From: Absidia repens
Taxonomy: Eukaryota > Mucoromycota > Mucoromycetes > Mucorales > Cunninghamellaceae
NCBI GenBank assembly: GCA_002105175.1
Contig: MCGE01000004.1
Span: 1,922,001 to 1,986,000 of the forward strand
Direction of reading: 5' to 3'
Length of the DNA: 64,000 nt
Shown here: positions 1 through 11,251 of the stretch, piece after piece
How positions within the stretch are numbered: the first letter of the stretch is position 1
Layout: every line of letters begins with the position of its first letter
Made by a program: the position numbers and the translations under genes
The notes under the pieces: generated by a model
Databases searched by the model: none
What the model was told of the DNA's origin: nothing
Seen by the model: the letters and a program-made list of their open reading frames with translations, nothing else

Positions 1-823
1 GATCCACCTCACCACACATCAAATAACCACCAATCACAATATCATAAGCCGTGGCATCGCGTCTGATCATGATTTCTAGCAATTGCTCAGCAGCCTCCAT
101 AGAATCACCTTTGGTACACCCCGATAGAGCATGGTGCCATATCACCACATCCAATGAGACCCTTGCCTTGACGCTTGCCACCATCACCGGTAAGATTGCC
201 CCATGACCTATGCTAGCCATCACCTCCACCAGCTTTTTTATTTTTTGCTGTGTCCGTTTGTAGCCCTGTTGGTGTTCATAGTCGAGGAATCTGTCGAAGA
301 TAAGCTGCATTTGTCGTATAGTCGTTGCATTCGTGGCGCTGGTATGTAGCGCATAGCCCAAAAGAAATTGGATATACGTTTGAGCATTCGGTGTGACACC
401 ATGGTGGACCATATCATCAAGGAGGGTGTGTGCTTCGATCTGACGTTGTTGGCACCGAAACTGTTTTGCAAGTGCCTTGATAATATGGTTGTACATGTCG
501 ACAGTTGGCGTGCGTCCGGACCGATATATGTCAGTCAGTAGGCGATGAGCATCGTCAATATGGTTCGATTTCACCAGATCCAGTGTCATTTTTTCTAACG
601 CCTTTCGAGGGAGAGCTGTGGTTGTCGTCTTGCTTATGATAGGTGGTCTGAGAGTTGGCGTTAAGAAAGTCGGTGGTGGCTGATAATAGACCTGAGAAGA
701 TAATCGGCACGTTTGCTGTAGAGTTGGGTAAAAAGGCGATCGACTGCGCTGAAGGAGGATAAAATCATGACAAAGACTCTTGATCCATAAACGACGACAT
801 AAACTTGAGCCACTTGAGGACAT
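1..823 (-). CDS. PPR-repeat protein, probably mitochondrial (5' part; truncated by window edge)
   Basis: An uninterrupted minus-strand frame runs from an ATG at 823-821 off the left edge, giving about 274 residues. Successive helical hairpins resemble pentatricopeptide repeats, for example RSGRTPTVDMYNHIIKAL near residue 115, VHHGVTPNAQTYIQFLLGYA near 155, and a further pair ending RRDATAYDIVIGGYLM. The first 60 residues are rich in Ser, Arg and aromatic residues and almost free of acidic ones (MSSSGSSLCRRLWIKSLCHD at the start), which fits a mitochondrial presequence. PPR proteins bind organellar RNA and act in its processing, stability or translation; that role is inferred from the family. 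No intron is needed. The 3' end and the number of repeats are unknown. The individual member cannot be named. Confidence 0.8.
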   Translation of the reverse strand, partial: MSSSGSSLCRRLWIKSLCHDFILLQRSRSPFYPTLQQTCRLSSQVYYQPPPTFLTPTLRPPIISKTTTTALPRKALEKMTLDLVKSNHIDDAHRLLTDIYRSGRTPTVDMYNHIIKALAKQFRCQQRQIEAHTLLDDMVHHGVTPNAQTYIQFLLGYALHTSATNATTIRQMQLIFDRFLDYEHQQGYKRTQQKIKKLVEVMASIGHGAILPVMVASVKARVSLDVVIWHHALSGCTKGDSMEAAEQLLEIMIRRDATAYDIVIGGYLMCGEVD

Positions 824-1306
824 GGATATTCGAGGAAGGAAAGGAAAAAGTAAGGACAGGTAATGTAAGTAGAGTGATAATGGGGTTGGTTGTCCTTGAC
901 TTTAGAGTGGTATCCTTTCAATCAAAATGTATGGGTGAAATGGGTAAAAAAAAAAAAAAAAAAGGGGGAGGGGAGAAGAGGGGTAACTAACAGAGACTAA
1001 AAGATGTATATATAAAAAAACTAAAAAAATAAAAAAAACTAAGCTTTTTGATATCCCTATGTGACGACTACAGTTTTTACTATTAATTGAGACCAACGAA
1101 AAATAAAATGAGACGGAGTATAAATTAATATGGAGAGGAGGGGTACAGTAAAGTACAGCTGAGACGGGGTGAGGTAAAATAAAAATTGGGACAACGCCAA
1201 ATATAATAGAGACAGATGATAATGAAGCCAAGGAAAATAATAATGATAATAATAAAGCGGCGAGCCTACATGAATTATCGCGGGGGGAAGGGGTTATTTT
1301 TATATC
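824..1306. other. Intergenic, 5' flank of the PPR gene
   Basis: AT-rich sequence with an A18 run near 945 and purine-rich stretches. It contains the promoter of the minus-strand PPR gene. No convincing coding sequence was seen; the short frames here depend on homopolymers. Confidence 0.6.
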
Positions 1307-1760
1307 TTACACTGTAAACATCAACGGGTTTTTATTACGAAGAGGAAGAGGAGGAGGAGGAAGAGGGTCCGGCCAGGTGTCCAGGTCTTGGCCACGGTTG
1401 ATATGATGTATGAATAGAGACCGGATGTTTCCGGAAGCATTAACGTCCCGTTGCTAAATGGTATGGTAGTGTTTGCATGATAATACTGTATACATACGGG
1501 AACGTCCATCCAATTCAATATTCGCCATTTCCTTCTTTTCACAGCCTGAGCAAACTTGGGAGGTGTTGAACACATGAATGCTAACAAATACAAGTCTGCC
1601 ATCCTTGTCCGCCTTCTTCAACAGATTTCGACATCTTTCCGCCAGTCCAGAAAGCTTCCCTTCGAAAGTTTTTCTCCAGAACGCCGCCGTGCCGATAACA
1701 ACCACCGGTACTTTCATTGGGACATGGGAAAAAGGTGCCTTTTTCCATTTTCTACTTGAG
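1307..1760 (-). pseudogene. Fanzor / TnpB-like RNA-guided nuclease relic (C-terminal fragment)
   Basis: Read on the minus strand, the fragment contains KVPVVVIGTAAF, a Lys/Leu-rich helix, VFVSIHVFNTSQVCSGC, then CKHYHTI, a TAG stop at 1456-1454, and in the same frame RDVNASGNIRSLFIHHI before a final TAA at 1309-1307. The order (beta-strand with IG..F, NTSQ-CxxC zinc knuckle, then RDVNA..NI) is that of the RuvC/zinc C-terminus of TnpB and its eukaryotic relatives, the Fanzors, where the Asp of RDVNA is the third RuvC catalytic acid. The copy is dead: it lacks the N-terminal part including the first RuvC motif, has an in-frame stop, and its second zinc knuckle reads CKHY rather than CxxC. A frame disruption lies just upstream, near 1720-1760. 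I infer a decayed transposon-encoded gene; no flanking terminal repeats were recognised. Confidence 0.72.
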
Positions 1761-2466
1761 GAAGTTGAATATCAGTATGAGTTATATATATATATATATA
1801 TTCGCCTATAGTTAAGCAATCGAAGATCTTGTAGATGCTGTTGTCCTCAATGATTCCTCTGGCGATCTAAAATTTAATCACATCGTCCCAAAAGTTCTAA
1901 AAATTGTCTCAAATAATATTAACACCGTCAATTGTTTTGGCTTTCGTCTCAAAAACTGTACTAGCATGCCTTGGCGAGCGGGGTTTGATGGCTGTCTTGA
2001 GGTACCAGCTAAAAATCAGTAGTAATACATGCAAAGAAGCAACAAAGTAATTTGGATTTCTTTATTTTTTGATAATTTCCTATAAAGTACATTTATCCAC
2101 TCCGTACGTCATCCTCATTTTTGAATTTGGCAGAAACGCTCGTATACGTAAGGGATATGACACGATATGCCCTATATGATTTTGTCCTTCTTTTTTCACA
2201 CTGGAGCCGAAGGCGATACGAGTCTTTAATGTATAATCATATATATTTATTTTTATATAGAATTTATTTATACAATGCTAAATACTGAGCTACATAGGCA
2301 AAGCGTTCTTATCTTGATCAGCGAAAAAGGGACATGTGTGGCAATCGGAGTATATATATTTTGTCACTGGTCCTCCATTTTCTTTTTTCTTTTTTCTTTT
2401 TTCCACTCTTACACTTTTTTCTTTTATTATTATTTATTTTTATACGTATATTTAAATACATATATC
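1761..2466. other. Intergenic between the Fanzor relic and CDC55
   Basis: AT-rich. On the minus strand around 1810-1985 short open stretches could be further decayed remains of the adjacent relic, but I see no diagnostic motif. The last 150 bases before 2467 are pyrimidine-rich, as in many fungal 5' leaders, and belong to the CDC55 promoter. Confidence 0.45.
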
Positions 2467-4749
2467 ATGAACGTCAACGAAGACCATAATTGGAAGTTCG
2501 CCCAATGCTTTGGTGATAAAGGCGAATCTGATGACATTACTGAAGGTAAGAAGGGTAACAAGAATTCATCACTGGCTTCAAAAGCACATGGCTTGATGTG
2601 CTTTTTGGGGTGATAGAGTGAGGGGATATGAACAATACTGAGCGCTGGGAAGGATGGAAAGAAGGACGAGTTTGAATCTTGATGGAAGGAGCTCTTGCTG
2701 GCTTTACTAACTGAACTTTTATTATTCTTCTTTAACGCTGTAGCTGACATCATTACAGCTGTAGAATTCGACCATAGTGGTGATTTCCTGGTGACTGGAG
2801 ATCGAGTATGGAATAAAAATGATATTAGCAAGGGGTTAGAAGCTGACCTTTTACTTTTTTTGTATATGCGTATGCTGTATAGGGTACGACAACAAAGAAA
2901 CAGTTAACGACGTACGCAGGGTCATTTATCACCTGACACTCTATTTTATATACTGTTTTAGGTGGCCGTGTTGTACTCTTTGAAAGAAACGATAGTGTAA
3001 GTTCAAAGTTGAAAGAATGATGTCATATATTTGATACTGAACACTGACAATCTCTCTCTGTTTGTTTTCTTCAAACCTACATAGAAAAAAGGCTGTGAAT
3101 ACAAATTCCATACTGAATTCCAATCCCACGAAGCTGAATTTGATTACCTCAAAAGTTTGGAAATCGAAGAAAAAATCAACAAGATCAAATGGTGTAGACG
3201 TCAAAACTCGGCTCATTTTTTGCTTTCAACAAATGGTAAGGGATAAGCGGATTCAGGGAGAGATTCGAGGGGCTCAATTTAGATGTTATCATAATCTTTC
3301 CTCTTTTCATAGACAAAACGATCAAGCTTTGGAAAGTATTTGAAAAATCCTTGAAGGTTGTGGCGGAAAATACTTTGAATGATGGACCTCAACCTGTGGC
3401 CAACGCATTACGTATTCCAAAGTTGGCGCATCAAGATACAATCATTGCTGCTGCTCCACGAAAAGTTTACGCCAATGGTAAATTTGATATGCACGTTACA
3501 TACTCAGATCACTGTTGCTAATGATTATTCAACTATTTACTAATGTTATCGGATAGCTCATGCCTACCATATCAACTCTATTTCAACAAACTCTGATAGT
3601 GAAACTTACATCTCGGCCGACGATTTACGAATCAATTTGTGGAACTTGAACATATCTGATCAATCATTCAGTAATTAAGAATATATAATTGCAAATCACA
3701 ACTTTTTTTGTCCTTATGGCAAGGCACTGAACCCCAATTTTTCTTTCTGCTCTATATAGACATCGTAGATATCAAACCTGCCAACATGGAAGAACTCACT
3801 GAAGTCATTACTGCTGCCGAATTCCATCCTTATCAGTGCAATATGTTTATGTACAGCTCCAGCAAAGGCACTATTAAGTTGAGCGATATGCGTGAATCTG
3901 CATTATGTGACCAACATGCTAAAGGTAACCTTCAAAGAAAAGCAGCTGTTTTATTACTAGTCACTCACGCCGTTTTTATAGTTTTTGAAGAAGCAGAGGA
4001 TCCTTCCAGTCGATCCTTCTTCTCTGAAATTATCTCATCAGTATCCGATATCAACTTTAGTCACGACGGCCGATATATTTTGTCTAGAGACTACTTGACT
4101 TTAAAGGTCTGGGATATCAACATGGACAACAAACCAGTGCAAACCATCAACATACACGACCAAATGCGATCAAAGCTATGCGATTTATATGAAAATGATT
4201 GTATCTTCGACAAGTTTGAATGTTCATTCAGTGGCGATGACAAGTAATGGAAAAAACAAATTGGCACAGGAGAAAATGGGCAAAAAAGAAGGGATGAATG
4301 GAAAGGGGAGGGAAAGATCCATAAACATGACTAACGATTGAATACCATCAACCTTTTCATATTATTATTATCATTCTTAGGCACGTGATGACTGGATCTT
4401 ACAATAATACATTCCATCTTTATGACCGTGAAGGAAAATCGGATATCTCCCTTCAAGCTGACAAGAGCGCATTCAGGGCGAAGCGCTTGGGTTCGTCTAA
4501 AAACAAGATGGCAATGACTAGGGGACCTGGAAAAGGCGGCGTGGTTGGGTCGGATCCTACAGACTTCAATAGAAAGATTCTCCACTCGTCGTGGCACCCA
4601 CAAGAAAATACTATTGCTGTGGCTGCTACCAACAATCTGTTTATCTTTACGTAAGTGATTTTTTTATATCTTTGTCAAGGTGTGATAGTGGCTAATGTTT
4701 AACCTTACTCCCGTTTTTTCTTCGTGCTGTTATGCATAGTGAACAATGA
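2467..4749 (+). CDS. CDC55: PP2A regulatory subunit B (B55/PR55 family, Cdc55)
   Basis: Seven-bladed WD40 subunit that targets protein phosphatase 2A to substrates in mitosis and morphogenesis. The spliced product contains the family blocks [85 protein letters not shown] and [12 protein letters not shown]. Exons: 2467-2545, 2744-2805, 2883 (one base, inferred), 2962-2996, 3085-3235, 3313-3477, 3557-3670, 3760-3924, 3982-4243, 4381-4650, 4740-4749. All but the one-base exon have clear GT-AG sites. The total is 1314 nt, 437 residues, close to the usual family length. The one-base exon is proposed because DR and GGRVV can only be joined in frame if a single G is added; AG-G-GT at 2881-2885 supplies it. 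The last exon encodes only the final codons. Confidence 0.9.
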
Positions 4750-6850
4750 AGTGCCGTCTTGGTATTGTAGTTAATATCCATTATAGCATTTTTTTTTATA
4801 CACCTACCTTATTATATTGTCCTTGAACATATTTACATCAATTCCTTCCCATCCTTATGATTTTTTTTGACTAGGCATTCTTTTTCCCTGGTTCACACTT
4901 ATTGTATTCTCTTCTCCAAATGCTCAATTTTCGACATCCTTTATTCACTTGAAAAAAAAAAAAAGATTCACCAGCTTTTTTTTCTCCTTTTCTCCATAAA
5001 CCTTATTAGTTATTCATTCATCCCTTTTTGTTGATTTTTTTATATAATAAAGATTTATATCACACATATATCGTATTCTATGTATATAAAATATTATTAT
5101 CTTTTACAAATGATGACTTTGTTGGTTATTGTTAGAATTTAGTAACAGGGACGTGGGCGGCTTCTTGCGTCATTAGAATATGAAAGGCTTATGATATAAG
5201 TAGGGGTATGTCATTTGTTAAGTACTGTACGGTATATCGGGATTACAACAGGTGAGGAGAACAATAGTCTTTACCAAGGAAAGGCGGGGAAGGGTTCACG
5301 GGCGAATGATCGGAGATAAGGGAGAAAAATGCGGGCATTGAAGTCGATGGATCACAATGTTGTAAAACTCGGTTGCCAACCCCCGATTTTTCCTTCTAAG
5401 AGCAACGAATACAACCCAACTATATTAGATGAATTTTTGAGAGGAAACAACAACAACAACGACAATAACAGGAAATGTGACAAGTGCCCTCATTTGCATG
5501 TGAACCATAACTCAATAATCCTGTCTTTTTATAGATTGCAATGTAACCACCGCTCCAAAGTGCTGACGAAGAAAAACGTTCATTTGATTTTATTTCCCGC
5601 TGACTGAGGGATTGTTACTCGCATTACGTGTATACTCTACTGTAACATGGTCAGATGTCTTATATTTGTAATCAATAAAAGCAAGTCGACTCGTGAATAC
5701 TTATTTATAGGCCTTCTCTGTTTTGTTGTGATATTACTAGACCATAAGTATGCATGTTCAAAAAAAAAAAAAAAGAGTGGCGTAGGAAACTGAAAAACTA
5801 GATGTCATTGTCAATCTCCAACTCCTTTCCCGCTCATTATTATAGAAACTCAAACGATCGAGTGTAACAGGTCCCAATATGTCCTTTTAATAGAAATGGG
5901 CGAATTGACCGAGCAGCAAAAGAATAAACAATTAAAAGGCATAATCTCAACAGAATCGGATTTGGCTGTAAAGATAAGCTGAAAAGTCACAAAGCGTCCC
6001 TGATATTCAGGGAATTCTCTAATTTTATTATTATTTAAAATAAATAAAATTGAGCTTCCTACTGCTGAAATTCAGTCTTGTTCTGACACAATGAAAGCTG
6101 TCAAAATTATTTTATTTCTACTGTTTAAAAAGTCAACACGAGCCGAGTACTTGGATTCAGTTAACTCAGCAAACATCCCCCAAAAAATTGGACTATCGTG
6201 CAACCTTTGGCATTTTATGAGCCCAGTTTATTTTATTAGCTACGGCTACACAAATGGGTAATGAGCAGTGTCACCCGCTGGATTAATTTTGTGCTAGTAG
6301 TATTTCATTATAATGATAAGGAAGGTTAAAGTGAACTTTTTATTGTGGGGGAAGTATGAAGATCCATTCTAGCTAATTATGCAAGCCCAATCTGGTAAAC
6401 CGTCATCAATAATATTATTCATAATTCATTTTTGGTTCTACTTAGCACGAGAAAATAAATAAACAAATTGCTGTCTTTTTAGCTATACGATCATTTTACT
6501 GTACCATGTAACCCCCCCCTTTTTTTGCCACCACTTTTTTTCGGTTCTTTGGCTCATCGATAAATAGCGCTCCCTATAAACAAACAATCCGGATAAAATG
6601 AAAAAGGTTTGGCTTAATTTTAACCTTTAATCCAGTGGGTCTCGATGCCGTTCCCTAACCTTGATTTAGCTATATAACACTGACCCAAGGTCGCGCGAGC
6701 ATTGAAATCCCGCCGAGTCAGGATGGGAAGTCCTTATTTCCTAATTCTCTCTTTCTTTTTTTTCTTTCTTTCTTTTTTTTTTTAAGATATCTATTCCTTT
6801 TTTCTTTATATATTTTTGACGCCTGTATGTTTCCTTGATTACATTTGCCC
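4750..6850. other. Intergenic between CDC55 and the transcription factor gene
   Basis: Contains the CDC55 3' flank with AATAAA-like signals near 5045, a 92-codon frame at 5329-5607 with an Asn run and no recognisable domain (treated as chance), and several A/T homopolymers. The last 130 bases before 6851 are a strong CT tract typical of a fungal transcription start region. No RNA gene was recognised. Confidence 0.5.
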
Positions 6851-9710
6851 ATGCTAAACAACTTCCCACCATTGAAACGACGAAAAAATGATACACATAT
6901 AATCGGAAATGTAAGTTGTATTCTATAGATCTATCCCAAAATACCTTGATCGATATCTGTTATCCGACCTGACTTACTCATATTCCAATACTTACTTTCT
7001 TATTTGAAATTAGTGTTTACACTGCAACGATCAGCAACAACAAGATGGGTCCTGCCCTCATCAGTCGTCGAACAGTCAGCTTGCTTCGGAATTCCAACTT
7101 TTACGAGCTGCAACTGAAGATCCAACTTTTGATATGGACGATATTGAACGACGATTACGAAAGCTAGAAACCAAATTGACTTCACGATTGCAAGACGATG
7201 GAAATGCTAGTGAACAAAGATCAATCAGTGACGCCATTCACAAACCTTCAGCTTCCAATGCCAACCTTACTTTTGACTCTCCAACACAGCCCGCTGATCA
7301 ACAAACTCAAACCGAACCTGATATTTCACTTACGTCTACTGGTATCAACATCACCACCAATATCATGGAGTCGCATCATTTTGTCAAACTTTTAATTGCC
7401 GGAATCAACCCAACCTTTGTCCAACAAACGTCCGCCCGCGTATTCACTCGTCACATCGAATTGACGGGACCAACATATGACAACCCAATGAATGATCAAG
7501 TATTTAGTAATCTGGCTATTGACAAGGAACATCCTTCAGAATTGCAGTGGTTTGATATGGTACTTACGACAAGATATTCCATGTGTTTCCTGGTGTATCA
7601 AATGGTGGAAAAAGATCGACTGGTGGAATGGGTATCGCAACCGTTTATTGATGGGTTAAAAGGTCAAGTCAAGCTGGAGCATTCTTTATTGGCAAAATCC
7701 GTCCGTGCTTTTGTTTACAACCATGAAAAAATATCAGATCGTCATGAACATGATCGTGGTATTTCTGATGATGGTGGTGATCCGCTATACCGATATGTCA
7801 ATCTAAACCGTGGCGCCTTTTACTTCCAACAAGCCCAGGAACTGTTAGAATTATGTTATATGACTAGTAGCCGCAACACTATTCGATCCCTTCTCCATAT
7901 GTACATGTACCAATTGATGAATCCTGATGGTCTTATCAAGGCGATCCAATACAGCGATTTGGCAATCAGAATGGCACAAGCTTTGAAACTGGATACGGAA
8001 AAAGGCATGCTGGTGAACGAGCAACTACGGGAAGATGATCGACGTTTGTGGTGGTCCACTGTATGGGTGCATTTATGGAGCTGTATGATGCTGAATCGTC
8101 CTTTTATGGTGGAAAAATCTACTATTATGGGTCCTAGAGGGCGTGTTCCAAGTAAACGGCAAGATGAATCCAGTCAAGTGGGCTACTGTATCGACTTTTG
8201 TGTGCATAGTGTCAAGCTGATTCTTTTGTCGAAATCCATTGGACTACGGCTTGGGGTGAAAACCACAGAAACAAAGCTACTATGGGAACTGCAAGATATA
8301 GAACATCAACTGCATGCTTGGTCATTAGCTTTACCTGAAGTCTTGCAACCACGATTTTGGGCCAATGGAAACCGTACACAACATTCTGAACACATGAACG
8401 ACATTGGACGACACGATCATGGACACACACAGTCATTGCACCTTTTTGCTGTTGACATTGGAATACTTCTACATGGCCAATGGGCAAGAATCAAGATGCA
8501 GATATATGAATGCTTTTGGACGAATGATGGGTCAATACTGGATTTACTAGTGGTGCGGAATCGTCTCCAAGTTGCTGTGGACCACACAAATTATCTTGCT
8601 CATTCAGTGGATCAGCTACGGCCATGTTTACTGATGTATCTTGTCACGACTATGGAACCTAGTTTATCGACGCTGAATCAACTGACTGCTTATAAACACA
8701 ATCGTGACATGGTCGACCAATCAATACGGCAGCTATATGTATTAAAATCAATACTTCAACGGTATCCATTCACGGACGTTCCGACTTGCCACCAATGGAT
8801 TCACGACATAGACCAAACTTTGCTTCAATGTACACCACGTCTTTCGTTACAGCCGGATGCTATTGACAACATTTCAACAAGCATGAATTGGCCGACAACA
8901 TCGCAAGATACAAATATCATGTCTACGAATGAATCATCGGTATCATACAGTGATTATTTGCATCAAGATCAACATGTATATCAACCTTACTTACAGCAAT
9001 CCATGATAGATCAGGGGCAAAACAGTCTACTTTCTGGTTTAAATCCAACATCAGTGGCATCACCATTCATACTACTTGGGACCGACATATCGCAACAGGA
9101 ACAGCAGGAACAGCAGCATCAACAACATCAGCAGCAGCACGGATGGATGGCAGCACCAAGGACAACAGTGTTGGATGAAATTGCACTACACCGGATTCAA
9201 AACGAAACAAGCAATTTAACGTCTGGACGTACATTTGATAGACAACCAACTCATCAGCTTCATCATGTATCCTTACCAAACAACATAGAAATACAAGGCA
9301 TGACAAACGCGACATCAACATCTACCATTCCATATTTACAACATGTGTCTTCTTTAAACACCCTCAATAATACGGACGATAGGAACAGAATCAACAGCGA
9401 CAACAATACAGCAGCAGCAGCACAATCCTTACGACGTCCCTCCAAAATGCCATCACCGCAGTCAATTTCCATGTCTTTGCCATCACATCATCCACCACCA
9501 TATCTGCACTATCATCAGCAACAGCAAAACCCACAAGAAGTATTATCAACTGACCAAGAGCAACGATCTATGAAAGCAGCGGGCAAGCAGCCAAACTGGT
9601 CATCATCTGAAATCTATCCGGATTCATCTTCTTTGGACCCTGAACATCATACATTCCTACCGTATCCACCATCAAGTCAGTATGGTCGCCACTATGGACA
9701 AAACAACTAG
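6851..9710 (+). CDS. Fungal-specific transcription factor without a complete Zn2Cys6 cluster
   Basis: Two exons, 6851-6910 and 7014-9710, encode about 918 residues. The N-terminus is basic (PLKRRKNDTHIIGN), followed after the intron by CLHCN and SCPHQ, then a short coiled coil (DIERRLRKLETKL, about residues 63-75). The middle region, about 140-520, resembles the fungal_trans regulatory domain of zinc-cluster activators; the stretch EDDRRLWWSTVWVHLWSC near 360 is typical. The C-terminal 350 residues are low complexity (Gln, His, Asn, Ser, Pro), as in activation regions. A canonical Cx2Cx6Cx5-12Cx2Cx6-8C cluster is not present in the predicted exons nor in the 103-base intron, so DNA binding by this route is doubtful. 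A stop lies in frame just upstream of the chosen ATG. Target genes are unknown. Confidence 0.8.
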
Positions 9711-10417
9711 TTATTAGTATTATGATATATGCCCTCCTTCCTTTTTTTTTTTCCTATCAGGAATATTGTACAGTTTACTTTTTATATTATATATATATAT
9801 AGAAATATATATATATATATATTACCTATATGTAGTTTATAGAATTTGTATATAGACTTAGTATTGCCTCTATCAGTATATTTAATAAACATTATGAAAT
9901 TTTATGTCTTTTACATGATCGATTGGATGATATTTAATCGAATGATTGGTTGAATAGTGATGGATTGAAGAGTTGGTTGAATGGTGATGGATTGAAGAGT
10001 GAGTTGAATGATGATTGATTGAAGGATGATTGGAAACAATTTGGACAATTGAAAACGGAAAAAGAAAAATGATTAATCTCTCGTGATGATGATTTATATC
10101 TAAATTCTACAAGACTGAGTAACCATGAGTTAGTTCATTTCCTTGCACAAAAGCATGACTGACAATGGCATATTGACTAAAGTAGACAAAGCCTGTTTTT
10201 TTTCTGTAGTTGCGTCCAAACCGGATCTAGGGGGAGTCATGATATGAATATATATATATACTATACTGACTGAATTTATTAATATATATCTTGCCTTTAA
10301 ATATGTAACGGCCATGGCAACAAACATTTTGCGTATGCTGTTCAGTTGATACTGACGTTCAACTTTAATAGGTCTCAACCATATACCGGGTTTTGGGTTT
10401 TTGAGTCTCCCCACCTC

Positions 10418-10449
<32 letters not shown>

Positions 10450-10716
10450 GTGATGCTGGGGTACCTGCTTTTACCACGGAACTAAAAAAGGGTATAATAG
10501 TAATTATATTTAAACTTCATTTGCTTTTCTAGACATCAAACATGAATATGCAGCATGAAAAAACAGCAATAATCACCGCCAGATTTAGCGCAGTTGAAAG
10601 GAGTCATGTGGTAAAAAAAGGAAATCAAATACCCTTACTTTTTGTATATCATCTTTTTTCAAAAGCGGCAGTCCTTTTACACAGTACCCAAAAAATCAAT
10701 TCATGCTTGAATAACG

Positions 10717-10758
<42 letters not shown>

Positions 10759-11251
10759 GATAAGTATCAGTTTTCAATGGGGGCGGGACTAAGTGCTATG
10801 CTAAACCACATATTAAAGCAGTACTGTACAGTACAGTACATACTGTGTACAGTAAGGTACAATACTGTAGGGTGTGGATGTACCCATTTGACGAGACAAA
10901 ATAAACGTATGAGAAACGCTGTAAATAAAAGGTATATTTTATTCAGGCATTGATATAAACTATGGAAAACGAAACTAAACTATGTGTCTACATGGTGCTA
11001 CTTCGGCATCGATTTAAAGATGAGGCGTTTAGGTGTGCTCGCGCGGAGATAACATGCTGAACATAAACATGGCGGGCTGGTCCAATAAAAGAGAGAGAGC
11101 GGCAATCTATTCTACAGTGAAGGGGTTAGCTAAACTAGATCGAATCGCTCCAATTTTTCTGTAATGGGTCCAAGATAAAAGAGCAACCATGTTGGTTGTC
11201 GTAAAAAAAATCCACACGTAAACCAAATCAAAAAAAAAAAACAAATAAAAA
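9711..11251. other. Intergenic, 3' flank of the transcription factor gene
   Basis: Holds an AATAAA near 9883, a degenerate minisatellite (separate entry), T27 at 10423-10449, A36 at about 10718-10756, and a cluster of TACTGTAC-type palindromes at 10818-10872. Frames that translate the poly-A runs were ignored. No gene recognised. Confidence 0.5.
9918..10035. repeat. Degenerate minisatellite, unit about 26-33 bp
   Basis: Imperfect head-to-tail copies of a unit resembling GGTTGAATGGTGATGGATTG recur four to five times immediately downstream of the transcription factor gene. Copies differ by substitutions and small length changes. No coding potential is apparent. Confidence 0.7.

Noticed and set aside
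5329..5607. 92-codon plus-strand frame with an Asn run
   Set aside because: No domain, no conserved motif and no splice-consistent extension; composition fits chance in this intergenic region.
10130..10763. Frames crossing poly-A/poly-T tracts on both strands
   Set aside because: Length depends on translating homopolymers as poly-Lys; nothing else supports coding.
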